DNA of 64,000 nucleotides, taken from assembly GCA_035610365.1 (NCBI GenBank), contig CM069432.1:84138520-84202519 (forward strand). Direction: 5' to 3'. The first letter of the stretch is position 1. Each line of letters opens with the position of its first letter. The translations under genes and the position numbers were made by a program. Positions 21,199 to 32,400 of this stretch are shown piece after piece. The DNA is from Aquatica leii (taxonomy: Eukaryota; Arthropoda; Insecta; Coleoptera; Lampyridae). Below the pieces are notes generated by a model, which saw only the letters and a list, made by a program, of their open reading frames with translations, ran no database searches and was not told the origin of the DNA.

Positions 21199-21503
21199 AA
21201 GTCACTTCTACGGAGTTTAGAATCTGGCTTGGTTCACAAGTTGATTACCTAACTCGGTAGTGGTTCTTTGTTAGATTTTCGTTTGCTTTTTCAGGTTATC
21301 GTTTTCTTTCTTACCTTTTCATAGTTTAGGTTATGGCTTGTTTTACAAGGGGATAACCTAACTTTTGAGAAGTTCTTAGTTAGATTTCGATTGCTTGTTT
21401 GAGTTTTGCGATTTATCTCACGCCCTGATGAAGCCCCTTACGAAAGTGGGCGAAACGTTGGCAGCTTCGGTCCAAACCCGGAAGACATTCTAATATTAGT
21501 ATA
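21169..21503 (+). repeat. PLE-2 5' pseudo-LTR
   Basis: The direct repeat of 23929-24280. It is 17 bases shorter, missing the stretch between CTTCGGT and CCAAACC that in the other copies contains an ATG in frame with the protein. After the repeat the sequence runs on through SGRGSLRYYINNLYG-coding sequence into the main ORF. Confidence 0.88.
21425..21455 (+). ncRNA. Hammerhead-ribozyme-like core, PLE-2 5' copy
   Basis: CTGATGA (21425-21431), a bulged stem II and GAAA (21452-21455), identical to the PLE-1 core. The 17-base deletion lies just downstream, so the sequence that could form stem III differs from the other copies. Confidence 0.5.
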
Positions 21504-21611
21504 GATTCCGGCCGTGGAAGCCTTCGCTATTACATTAACAATCTCTACGGGGAGAATATTTCTTTTAAAACCTCCGTATTTTCCAAACTTCGCCACAAAC
21601 TCGTCAAACTT

Positions 21612-23960
21612 TTGTGCAATTTAACCTTTCTTAGTCGCTGTCGTGACCACAACATCATTCCTGCATTCCTCAAAATTAAGTTCCACATTCAGACACGTTC
21701 TTCTAAAAACATCCTACACCGTGCTAGTCTAGCGTTGATACGCGAACGGATTAAGCAAACTAGGCGAGAGTTAGACACCATTTCGAAACATCTCTTTTAT
21801 CTTCATCTTGAGTTGGCCAACACTCTATCCCCGGATGATTGGAAATTCTTTGACAACATTACTTACCAGCAGTCTGATACCACTCTACGACTAACCACTG
21901 AAGGTCATCTCAAAAAGTTTCAATTATTGGAATCCAAGAATCGTAAAGTTTCTTCTACTACTAACTCAGTAAAGACGGTTGTCAATTTATCTAGTTTGGT
22001 TCTCACTTCAGAACAGGAATCGGTGCTCTCTAAGGGTTTGAATTTTGCGGTTGCTCCCAAACGTATTCCTAAAGAAGATATTCTATGTGCTGTTGAGTCT
22101 TCTATAAGACATCTTCCTCGCCACATCTCAGATCCCATTCGTATTAACACTGGCAAAATCCTTGAATCATCTAAAATTCCTAAATCCAACATTTCTAAGT
22201 CGGAAGAGTCAGCTCTAAAAAGTCTTCGTAAGAACCCTGATATTATTGTTCTTGTAGCCGACAAAGGCAACGCCACTGTAGTTTTGAACCAAATTGATGT
22301 TACGAAAATCAATTCTATTTTGTCTGAGGAAACTTACGCTCTTCTAACCCATAACCCCACTTCGAGGATTGAACGCGAGGTTAGCCAAATCATCAAATCT
22401 TCCAATTTACCTCCTGAAACTAAACGTCGACTTACCCCATCAGACTCTAAACCACCTCGTCTATACGGACTTCCCAAACTTCACAAACAAGGTATTCCTT
22501 TTAGACCTATCGTTAGTACTATCCAATCTCCTACTTACAAGCTAGCCAAGTTCTTGTCCAACATTCTTTGCGAGTTTACAGGTAAAACCTCTTCTCACAT
22601 CCTCAACTCTCAGCATTTTATTCAACGTCTAGAAACTATAAAACTTGAACCCCAAGATCTTCTCGTGAGCTTTGATGTTACTTCACTTTTTACTAAAGTT
22701 CCTATTAAGGATTCGCTTATTATCATCAAACAGATTCTGTCTCAACATGGCAAAGACTTGAGTTTGGTCCCTCTTATTGAAAAGTGCCTATCCTCTACTT
22801 ACTTCCAATTTGATAATAAGTTTTACGAACAAGTTTCTGGTGCTGCTATGGGTTCTCCTCTATCACCTGTTGTAGCTAACATTTTTATGGAATCCTTTAA
22901 AACGGTTGCTTTGGAATCATCAATATTAAAACCTAAAGTGTGGTTTAGATATGTTGACGACACGTTTATTGTTTGGTCTCATGGTCATCTTGAATTGTCT
23001 AAGTTTCTTGATCATCTTAACAACCAACACTTAGATATCAAATTTACTATGGAAATCGAAAGTAACGGTTCTCTTCCATTTCTTGACGTTCTTGTGACTC
23101 GTAAGCCCGACGGACTTCTAGGCCATTCTGTTTATCGCAAACCCACCCATACGGACAGATACCTTCATGCTTCGTCTCATCATCATCCTGCACAGAAACG
23201 TTCTGTTATTGAATCTTTGGTCCATCGTGCCTTTTCTATTTGTCAACCTGAGAATCTAGACTCAGAACTCCGTCATCTTACTAGAACCTTAGTGAACAAT
23301 GGTTATGTAAAGCGAGATATTCATAGAGTTATTAATCGTCGTTTACATCCACGTACTCGATTACCTAAGGACATTTCTACACCCGAATCCAACCCGAAAT
23401 TGTCCTTTTTACCCTACATTCACAAGGTTACAGATCAAATAGGGAAACTCCTTCGTAAGAATGGTATTAAACCCATATTCAACTCGACAGGCAAAATCTT
23501 TCAGATTCTTCCTTCTCCCAAAGACAAATTTCCCACACTTTCATCTCAAGGTGTATACCAAATTCCCTGTTCTTGTGGTTTAGTCTACATTGGTGAAACC
23601 GGTCGTTCCGTCATTACTCGCATTTCAGAACATGATCGTTGTATAAGGAAAAGGTATACTTCCAAGTCTGCGGTCGCTGAACATCATTTTACTACAGGTC
23701 ACAAGATAGATTTTGATAATGTTTCGTTGATTGCCAAATCTCCATTCTTTTTCAACAGGAAATTCCGAGAAAGCATAGAAATCATCAAACACCCCAATAA
23801 CTTCAATCGTGATCATGGTTTCGAAATATCCCCTCTTTGGTTCCCGGTTATTAGTCATTTATCAAAAACACGCCCCCTAGCAACCGTAACCCAATCAGGG
23901 TCGAGCTTAATCATCCGTGACGATCCTTTTCCTTTAAATACGGAGACTATTTCTTCTTAA
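21612..23960 (+). CDS. PLE-2 reverse transcriptase with GIY-YIG endonuclease
   Basis: The 782-codon frame has a TTG as listed start. The same frame is open further upstream into the pseudo-LTR, where the other copies have an ATG that this one lost. RT motifs: LYGLPKLHK and RPIVSTIQSPTYKLAK, motif A SFDVTSLFTKVP near residue 352, motif B GAAMGSPLSPVVANIF, catalytic YVDD near 446. After a linker with RKPTHTDRYLH the GIY-YIG domain appears (GVYQIPCSCGLVYIGETGR, residues 646-665). This is the domain order of canonical Penelope-like proteins, which nick the target and prime reverse transcription there. The frame is full length, though one codon is missing relative to PLE-1. Confidence 0.93.
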   Translation: MCNLTFLSRCRDHNIIPAFLKIKFHIQTRSSKNILHRASLALIRERIKQTRRELDTISKHLFYLHLELANTLSPDDWKFFDNITYQQSDTTLRLTTEGHLKKFQLLESKNRKVSSTTNSVKTVVNLSSLVLTSEQESVLSKGLNFAVAPKRIPKEDILCAVESSIRHLPRHISDPIRINTGKILESSKIPKSNISKSEESALKSLRKNPDIIVLVADKGNATVVLNQIDVTKINSILSEETYALLTHNPTSRIEREVSQIIKSSNLPPETKRRLTPSDSKPPRLYGLPKLHKQGIPFRPIVSTIQSPTYKLAKFLSNILCEFTGKTSSHILNSQHFIQRLETIKLEPQDLLVSFDVTSLFTKVPIKDSLIIIKQILSQHGKDLSLVPLIEKCLSSTYFQFDNKFYEQVSGAAMGSPLSPVVANIFMESFKTVALESSILKPKVWFRYVDDTFIVWSHGHLELSKFLDHLNNQHLDIKFTMEIESNGSLPFLDVLVTRKPDGLLGHSVYRKPTHTDRYLHASSHHHPAQKRSVIESLVHRAFSICQPENLDSELRHLTRTLVNNGYVKRDIHRVINRRLHPRTRLPKDISTPESNPKLSFLPYIHKVTDQIGKLLRKNGIKPIFNSTGKIFQILPSPKDKFPTLSSQGVYQIPCSCGLVYIGETGRSVITRISEHDRCIRKRYTSKSAVAEHHFTTGHKIDFDNVSLIAKSPFFFNRKFRESIEIIKHPNNFNRDHGFEISPLWFPVISHLSKTRPLATVTQSGSSLIIRDDPFPLNTETISS

Positions 23961-24280
23961 GTCACTTCTACGGAGTTTAGAATCTGGCTTGGTTCACAAG
24001 TTGATTACCTAACTCGGTAGTGGTTTTTTGTTAGATTTTCGTTTGCTTTTTCAGGTTATCGTTTTCTTTCTTACCTTTTCATAGTTTAGGTTATGGCTTG
24101 TTTTACAAGTGGATAACCTAACTTTTGAGAAGTTCTTAGTTAGATTTCGATTGCTTGTTTGAGTTTTGCGATTTATCTCACGCCCTGATGAAGCCCCTTA
24201 CGAAAGTGGGCGAAACGTTGGCAGCTTCGGTTGCAAGTATGACACGGTCCAAACCCGGAAGACATTCTAATATTAGTATA
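23929..24280 (+). repeat. PLE-2 3' pseudo-LTR
   Basis: Starts TTCCTTTAAATACGG, overlapping the end of the ORF (its last 32 bases are inside the repeat), and ends ATTAGTATA. It contains the 17 bases and the ATG that the 5' copy lacks. The 12-bp direct repeat AATATTCAATAT follows directly. Confidence 0.88.
24185..24215 (+). ncRNA. Hammerhead-ribozyme-like core, PLE-2 3' copy
   Basis: CTGATGA, stem II with GCCC/GGGC and CTT/AAG pairs around loop ACGA, then GAAAC. Downstream, GCAGC-TTCG-GTTGC could form a UUCG-capped hairpin in the stem III position. Pairing at the cleavage site was not resolved. Confidence 0.5.
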
Positions 24281-24292
24281 AATATTCAATAT
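24281..24292. repeat. Right 12-bp direct repeat flanking the Penelope composite
   Basis: AATATTCAATAT, identical to 8372-8383. Confidence 0.6.
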
Positions 24293-24676
24293 TCATTTTA
24301 GAGTATATTTAGTAAAAACATTCAAACATCATAAGTGTTATCATGACAAAGAGACTCAAAAAAATTTTTTTTAGTATACATTTGCACATTATTAGTATAG
24401 CTTTCTGAAGTGCAACTTTTATATATTTTTACGTCATATTTGTGAATTTTTGTCAAACGATATTGCCGAAATACTAATCTACTTCTCTAGCGTACTATTT
24501 CATCTAACACTGCAGATTCATCACAAGAAAAAAATTTTAAACTTTTTGCAATCTGTCAGTACGTTGTCATATTTAATGTTTTCTATTTATTAAAAAAAAT
24601 AAATTTATACCAAATGCTTTGTTTTTCTGTAATAGTTACGAATTCAATTTTTTTAATCCTTAGATATATATTTTGT
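24293..24676. other. AT-rich spacer
   Basis: No frame or repeat supported between the Penelope composite and the non-LTR fragment. Confidence 0.4.
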
Positions 24677-25835
24677 TTAACTTTTTAATTCTTTGTAAAA
24701 CTTACCACTGTAAAAACAGTTTGTAATTAAAAAAAATTTTATACGTTTTTGAAACTTTGCAGTAGTGAGTTGTTTAACTGCAAGTGGTAGTGCATTAAAA
24801 AACATCTTAGCTTGATACGTGAACTGATTCTCTGTTTTTATCAATCTGCATCTTTCTTTTTTTTGGTACATGTTTTTTTTTGTGTTATACGAATGAACAG
24901 TCAAGTTAGAATCTCTTTCGGTATCTATACTGTGGTTTTTAATATAGAGCAAACATTCATACACATAAAGAGCAGGAACAGTTAGTATGTGTTTTCTAAG
25001 GTAAACATTTTTACAATCGTCTCCATATTGCAATCTACCTAGAATGCGAACAGCTCTACGTTGCAATGAAATTTTTTTTGCATTGTTGTACAATTGCCCC
25101 ATACAATGATACCATATGAAATATGGCTGTGAATTAGAGAGTAATATACATTTTTCAAGATATCACTTGATACATTTTCCGAGAGTCTTCTTAATAAATA
25201 AATATATGAACTTAATTTTTTAGCAAGACTATTAATATGGTTTTCAAATTTTAGTTTACTATCCAACTCAATTCCTAAAAATTTTATAGATTTCGGATTT
25301 TCAATGTTTGTATAACGCTTTAAAGTAAATAACATTTTTTGAGTTTTTTCTGTATTTATCTTTAGGTCATTAGCTATACACCAATTATTTACTGCTACTT
25401 TAGTTTGAGTCGTTAATCTGAAAATATCATTCAAGCTATGACTGTTTATGTATACTGTTGTACCGTCCGCATAAATAACACATTGAGAATTTGGTACATT
25501 AGTTTTTACAAAGTTTGAAAGGTCATTAATATATATTAAGAAGAGTATAGGACCAAGTATTGATCCTTGCGGTACTCCACATTTAATTTTGCAGATATTT
25601 GAGATAATTCCGTTTATAGAAACTACTTGTAATCTGTTGTTTAAATAAGAACTTATAAGATTTAGACTAATTTCATCAAAGTTGTACATTCTTAACTTAT
25701 TAGTAAGTATTGAGTGCGATACACAATCAAAATTGTAAAATCAAAATTTTCAAAATTTTGTATTATCTGCTCTACAAGTTTAGATACTGCTCCAACAGTG
25801 CTCTTGGTTTTTCTGTAACCAAATTGAAAAATACC
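24677..25835 (-). pseudogene. Non-LTR retrotransposon RT fragment (Jockey/CR1-like)
   Basis: A minus-strand RT in three pieces. At about 25750-25835 is QFGYRKTKSTVGAVSKLVEQ. Then FDCVSHSILTNKLRM leads into the frame at 25039-25689 with VPQGSILGPILFLIYINDL and YADGTTVY, where the second catalytic Asp is Gly. The frame at 24677-25102 (SLQRRAVRILGRLQYGDD) is the C-terminal region, reached by a one-base shift in an A run near 25075. Part of motif A is deleted near 25730. The endonuclease domain is missing, so this is a dead 5'-truncated copy. The clade assignment is tentative. Confidence 0.85.
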
Positions 25836-26046
25836 CACATAACCAAAGTTAACCTTAATTGTCTAAAAAGTGATTATACTTTAACCTGAAAAGTTGACAA
25901 GCATGTGGTATCTTTAACGTGCCTTTCAGTCATTCATAAAAGTTAGTTCTACCGCGTGTCCTTAATGTTTAACTTATTCACAACAAATAGTTATTCCTAA
26001 TAATCAGCCAAATTGTAAACGTAAAGGTTACTTTTTGTATAAGCTT
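25836..26046. other. AT-rich spacer grading into the tandem array
   Basis: Contains AAAAGTTGACAAGC and GGTATCTTT, words that recur in the array at 28.9-29.4 kb; otherwise featureless. Confidence 0.35.
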
Positions 26047-26600
26047 AAAGTATAAAATATGGCAACTTATCTCGTTTCTTACCTACAGAGGTTGACTTTT
26101 GGATAACTTTTCAATAGACAACTTTAATTGTTACTCAAAAGCCGTTTTAAAAAGTTAACTTGATGGTAACCATAAAAATTAACCTATTAAGAGCTTTCAA
26201 GTATAAAATGAGACTACTTGTTTTTTTACTAACCCTATAAGTTAACTTTTCGGTATCTTTTCAGAGATTTTAAATTAATGTCTTGAAAAAGTTACACAAC
26301 TGACATCCTACAAAATTAATTTAATGTGAATCCTAAAAATTAAGTTTTTAGTAGCCTTATAGTACAGAATGAGACTACATGTCTTTTTAGTAACCACATA
26401 AATGTTATTTTTGGTGAGTTTTATAATCAATGTCTATAAAAGTTGTGAAAGAGACATTCTAAAAAGTTAATTTTATGTTAATCCTAAAAATGAACTTTTT
26501 AGTAAAATGTTTTTTGTGTAGAATAAGATTGTATCTCGGAAAAACGTTCTCGGAAGAAAAATCACCCTGAACCAAAATTACTTTTCTATCTTCTAATAGT
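26047..26600. repeat. Degenerate tandem array, unit about 157 bp
   Basis: Words like AAGTATAAAATGAGACTAC recur at about 26047, 26199, 26361 and 26518. Each is followed by a TT/AAC-rich stretch (GTTAACTTTTCGGTATCTTTT) and by CCTAAAAATTAA. About four diverged units are visible. It could be a decayed minisatellite or a piece of satellite DNA. Confidence 0.6.
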
Positions 26601-28350
26601 TACCTCTTACTATTATTACGACTTACAAGGAGAAACTAAAAAATGAGTTAACCAATTGCGTTTCTGATTTTTGGTGATTCTCATGGCAAAAAAAGTACTC
26701 TTATTTTACCTTTTTGTGCATTACCGCTTAGTTTTCAAATTATGAATTTTTAAAGAATTGATCGAAATCGTCAGAAGTTCATGGGTATGTTTTTTTTAAA
26801 TAGACAAACACTTATTTTAAAAATATTTAAAAGCACTGCAGATGGAACCTGCAGTCATTGTTTCGCTAATTATTTGTTGTAATTTTTATAAGTATATAGG
26901 ATACGTAGTTGTATACGCTGAAACTAATTATCTTAAAAAAACTTGTATTTGAAAAAAAACATTTTAGTGGAGTTGTAAGTGTAATTGATTATTATTAATT
27001 AGTGTTTGTAAGTTAAGTTACTGCTTACATGTATAATAAAAATTTAATTGGCTAACAATGAAATCTTTAGAAGTAAACTTTATTTTAGTTCCACCATTAC
27101 CCTCGCACAACAGTTTTCTGGAACGTACCATTTTAATCCGATTATCGTCATAAACATTGTTCTTTTTTGTTTGTAGCATAATGATGTTTTTAATTTAATT
27201 TCAACGTAAAAATTATTTTTTTAAACAAACTTTTTTATAATTTCTAATGTGGATCGATACAAAATCATATTGATAATAGTTCAAATTATCGCCTTTAAAT
27301 TGATAAAAAATATCAAGTGTTTCTTCAAAGGCGTTTAGCAGATTAAAGAGAAAGTATTAATAAATGCGATGGCATCTTAATGTTGATTGTAAAAACTTTT
27401 TTGTTGTTGTTTTTGTTTCATCCGTTACGGTAAATGATTAATTTAAGAACTTATTTTGCATTCCGACTGTGTGTCAACTGGGCACCAAACAATAGCCTTT
27501 GTGGATATTTTAATCCCTTCTGTGTCGGTCTTTTCGACCATTCAAGGTATCTTTTTCTTAGGTATTGCAGTTTTAACGGAAATTTCATTCAAAGAATCTA
27601 ATTCTGCCAATGCTGACATTTTTTTTTTAAAACAAATCGTTATTACTTTGAGCAGAGAGTTTAATATTCATTTCTTCTTTAACAAATCCGTTAAACAATT
27701 ACAATATAAACTTGGCCTCTTGATAGCAAACAAGAAAATTCTATTTTTCCAAACAGACATACCGAACAAGTTTTGTATTTAAGCTTCTTTAATATTGTGA
27801 CTCATAACTGCGCATCAATATCCAATTTTCAAAACGTAATACAGGAAAATTTTAGTGTTTCTTATTAAAGGATAGTTTATTCGCGATAAACGGTAAAAAA
27901 GTATTATTAATGTCAAAAGTGACAATACGATAATTGATCTAGTGCTTTAAATGAACTTTCTGGAATTATTTCAACAGTTTTTTATTATGTAGCCATCATT
28001 GAAAAAAAATTAAGTTTCGTAAAAAAAGTTTTCATGTCGCACATTTTTGAGCTTTATTTTGGCCAACAGTAATAACTTAACACAAAATAACTGTCTATAA
28101 ACACTTATCTTTGCAGTTTTATAATTTTTACATATTACATCACAAAAAAAGTCTTTCACTACTAAATCAATAATAATTATAAAAAAGAATAAACACTTGT
28201 ACCTATTTGTAATTTACAAAAAAAAACGATTCTTTGTTTTACAACTGGACGAAAAGTAATATTACTCTAACATTTTACAGCTTACAAGGCAGATGTAAAT
28301 TTAAAAAAATCAAAAAGGCCATTTTTTTCTTATGTTTCATATTGGAATAC
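26601..28350. other. AT-rich DNA, no gene supported
   Basis: A 108-codon frame at 27456-27782 shows no motif I recognise and its composition is that of the surrounding AT-rich DNA, so I do not call it a gene. No repeats stand out. Confidence 0.4.
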
Positions 28351-28370
28351 CGCTCGAATTAATTCGAGCG
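28351..28370. repeat. 20-bp perfect palindrome
   Basis: CGCTCGAATTAATTCGAGCG is its own reverse complement. A related half, TTAACTCGAGCATGC, lies about 40 bases downstream. It could be a binding site or a transposon end; nothing nearby decides. Confidence 0.6.
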
Positions 28371-28981
28371 TGCCTAGTTTGGCCCATTTAGCGTAATAGA
28401 ATTAACTCGAGCATGCACGTTAGGGGTTAATTTAAACTTAACAAAAATAGATTTCAAGAATTATTGAATTAACATTAAACAAACGCCCACCGTTTGTAAA
28501 ATTTAAAATTATGTTGTTGAAGTGGGAGAAAATGGGTATAGTAATTTAAATAACCACTGGGTTGAAAACAAGCTTTCTCTAAATTTGACATGTTTGCCCT
28601 GATTTTAGAATACCCAGATTTTTTACAATTTGGGAACCCTGTAAAAAATCAAATCAAATATAAATATTAGTAGTTTAGTTAAGTATTTTTTTCTAATTTC
28701 AGCTTCCGTAAAATGAATAGTTCCACAGCCACAGAAATGGACGTTTTAGTGACGACAAAGGTGTAGATTAGAAAATCGAGAAAAAGTGTGAAAAAGGGTT
28801 AACGGCGATGGCATTTATTTTAGATAATTTTAAATTTGTAAATAAGTAATAAATATATATGTATTATATCGTATCGTATAAAATCTGTTTTTCAAGACTT
28901 GCATTTTTACTTGAATGTGTTTTATTTTCAAATGTTAACTATAAGATATCTGTTAAGCAGCCATTAATCGTTGAGCAACTG
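28371..28981. other. AT-rich spacer
   Basis: Apart from the related half of the palindrome near 28400, I see nothing here. Confidence 0.35.
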
Positions 28982-29440
28982 AAAAAATAGTATTTTTTAA
29001 GCAGTTTTAAAATCCAACAATTATACATCTTTTACAGTTAACTTCAGGTTGACTCTTGAACAAGTGCAAAAATTGTATATTTTAAACAGCTTTAAAATTA
29101 AATAGTAAAATACCCATTTAGATTAACTTTAAGTTATCCTAACAGGTTGAACGTTAAGCAAACAAAAATTAGTATCTTTTAGGCAGTTTTAAATACCAAC
29201 CATTAACAATCACTTTCGATTAACTTTAGATTACCCTAACAGGTAAATGGTATCTTTTTAGTAGTTTTAAAATTCTACTATGCACCGGGCATTTCGATTA
29301 ACTTTAGGTTAGCCCAACAAGTTGACCAATAAATAACTAAAAAGAAGTATCTTTTGAGTAGCTTTAAAAGTGGACTATAAGTTGTCCGTGTCGGTTAATT
29401 TTGGGTTATCCTAAAAGGTTGACCGTTGAATACACGCAAG
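28982..29440. repeat. Degenerate tandem array, unit about 80-100 bp
   Basis: Five diverged units each contain GTATCTTTT.AG.AGTTTTAAAA, then GATTAACTTTAGGTTA and CCTAACAGGTTGACC, starting near 28990, 29073, 29170, 29248 and 29347. Words are shared with the 26 kb array, so the two may be remnants of one repeat family. Confidence 0.6.
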
Positions 29441-32400
29441 GTCAGTATAAGAGTATCCTATGGAGGGATTAAGTGGGACAACGTTCACCAATGGGTGTAC
29501 TTTTGGGTACTTTATGATCACATTTGCCAATCCAAAGCGGTTACCTTTATTACGACTTTTGGTTACTTTTGGCTGTGTGGGTATAATTCAGTGTGTTTAT
29601 TTTTTTTTACTATACATTTTTGCTTATTTGAGATACAAAAATGTTAAGTTTTAAATAGCATTATATATTTATTTATAAATTTTTAAACTGTTGATACAAT
29701 TTAAAACAAATTTAGTTATACATATCATGTCTGAATTATTAACCGTTTTAGAAATAATTTAATTTTCAGTAATATTTACCAGTTTACCTATTCAATAATT
29801 ACTTTTTTACAAACAAACAAATTGTTTAAAATTTTTATTTATATTAATAATAATAGAAATCATTATTTGGCAACAATAACAATTTTGTAACATTTTAACA
29901 TAAAAAATTATGTAGGTGTTAGAAGTTATGCTTATTTTCTTATAAGCATAAATTGATTTTACAATTAAAATTTTTGTAGAATCCTTCAAAAACACTTTTA
30001 ATTTTCTAATGTTTTACCTTTAACCTTAAAAAATTTGTGTTTTTTGTCAAAAGGTAATTACTGAATATATAAACTACTACGATGTTACTAAAAGTTGAAT
30101 TATTTGAAGAACAGTTAATAACACAAATGTAATGTGCACAACTAAAGTTGCCTAAATTAGACAAAAATTTTATAAATGCATAAATAAATATATCATCCTA
30201 TTTAAAACAGTAAGATTTTTGTATGTCAAATACGCAAAAGGCATAAAAGTAAACACACTGGATGATATTTTTAAAATTTTGCTAGTCTTGCAATTGTCGT
30301 ATTTTTAAAAAAATACAAAGATTTACAGAAAGGGTTTAAAGAATAAAAAACATGTCGGTCATTATTACAGAAAAACGAAGCATCTTGTATATCAAATCAT
30401 AATTTGGGTAAATAGAAAACATTAAATACGACACCTTTTACATTACTTTTTTTACCACATTTAATTAATACAGATGCTAGTTTACTTTTTCAGAACTTTG
30501 AATTACTCGGTATATAGCTGTTATTAACTAATTATTTAATTATGACAACTTAACTATATTTTTTTTATATTTTCGACATATGTATGTGTTGCAACATTTG
30601 CACTTAAATTTTAATTATTATTCTATTTATTTTACTAATTATTAATACTTTTTGGGCATTTTATTATTTATTGATGTAAGAACACATTTGAAAAATTGTA
30701 CGAAAAATTTAAAAACTTTATTTTAAAAATGTGCATACATTCATTAAATTTACGTTAAAAACGAGTCTAACATTTAGTAATTTTATCTTGTATGGTAGTT
30801 AAAGTTACTTATTGTTTTTTTTTATAGGTTTTATTACAAGTAATAATTGGTTACAATATTGTATACACTAGAAATGTGTACAATTTATTATAAACAAAAC
30901 ATGTTTTATTTATGTTTGATATACATCTATTGCTGCAGTGGAAATTATTATACCTATATAGTAGTTTATTATACAAGCTTTTTGAGTTATTTATACAAAA
31001 ATGAATGTTTCTATTAAAATACCTTGTTAAATTAAAAAATCATTATGTATATACTGCTGTTCTACTAAGTTGCTTTAATTGAAACCAATTGTAACTGTAA
31101 GTATTTAATCTTTATCTAATTCTTGCTATGCTCACTAACTTTTAATGATTAATCTTTAAAATACCACTTAAGTTTTGATATTCATGGCACTTTCTACTTT
31201 CTAAATATAATTTTTTAAATTCTGTAAAAATAAACTATATGTTATTTTGTATTTGAATTAATTCTTGTTATATTATACCTTAATTTTTATCATAATACAA
31301 TTATTTTAAATAAAGCAAAAACATTAGGTTAAGCACAATTTCGTGATTAATTAAAATACAAACAGTTAATAATAAGCTTACAGTATACAACTTTTCGTGT
31401 TTAATCTAAGAACTTTGTTTAATAGATTTCTCTTATTTTGGTTGATATGATAATAGTTGTCCAACAAATATTTAATGTTATTTTGATTAGTAATAATAAA
31501 CGTAATCTTTAAATTCTACGCACATAAATATGTAATAACCAAGATAAATAAAGTCTACATCAAATTCTTTTATTCTTAACACAATTGTTACATTTCCTCA
31601 CAAAATCGAAGCAAAATTTACTTTCTACCACTATCATATTTTCAAATAAAAACTACAATCTATTTTATGTTCTGTGCGTCTTCACATTTTTCAATCTCAC
31701 ATGCTTGGTGACAGATAGCCAAAATTTCATTTATAGTGCAGTTTAGATCTTTTCACGTTCGCCAGAAAATACGATATACTCGACCTACTTTCTGTTGTTA
31801 ATGCTCTTCTACTCAAATAATTCATACACATTCTGAGAAAAGTTTTTTTTATTTTATTGTTTTTTTTTTCACATTTGATAAAATAATAATGATCACTTAA
31901 CCACTGCTATTATTTAAACCAATATGTTTGCAAAAACTTAAACATATAAATATTATTATCTAATATTAACGTTTTAGAAACTTACTAACAAACACATTTT
32001 TAATGTCTTTTTAAAGGATAATATTTTTGTTATTTTATTCAAAATATATTATATGGCGATACGCATTATTTACTATTGGTTATTGTGTTCCGGTATAAAA
32101 TACTTGTGGCAGCCACTACAAAACATTAATATTTAGATGTACATATATGTATGTAAGAAAAACACAGGATGAAGTTAAAATTATGTTTTCTTTGTATTAT
32201 TGTAATTATTTTCTCTAACTTACACAGAATTATAAGTTACAAAATAAATAATCCTAAAATTGTTCAAACTTATGTTCTAGGACTAACAGATATTGTATGT
32301 TTATTTGCGATTACGCAACGTTGTGCATTTTGTTTGACCAAAAAAAGCTATATTTTATTGATAAGAAATTGGGTGTTCCAAAAAATTCTTTATCTGTTTG

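Larger units (their letters stand above)
8384..24280. mobile_element. Head-to-head pair of Penelope-like elements (PLE-1 minus, PLE-2 plus)
   Basis: Two copies of one Penelope-like element face outward from a palindromic junction at about 21053-21198. PLE-1 occupies 8384-21052 on the minus strand and is split by Gypsy-B. PLE-2 occupies 21053-24280 on the plus strand. Both encode the same RT/GIY-YIG protein, nearly identical in sequence. Inverted, partly truncated joined copies with short direct repeats of variable length outside are known behaviour of Penelope-like elements. The shared 12-bp flanks suggest one insertion event for the pair. Confidence 0.8.

Noticed and set aside
24700..26000. 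Possibility that the non-LTR fragment is a host RT-derived gene.
   Set aside because: The catalytic YADD is changed to YADG, motif A is deleted and there is a frameshift; it is a dead retrotransposon copy.
27456..27782. 108-codon plus-strand frame.
   Set aside because: No recognised domain, and composition like the surrounding AT-rich DNA; expected by chance in a region of this length.
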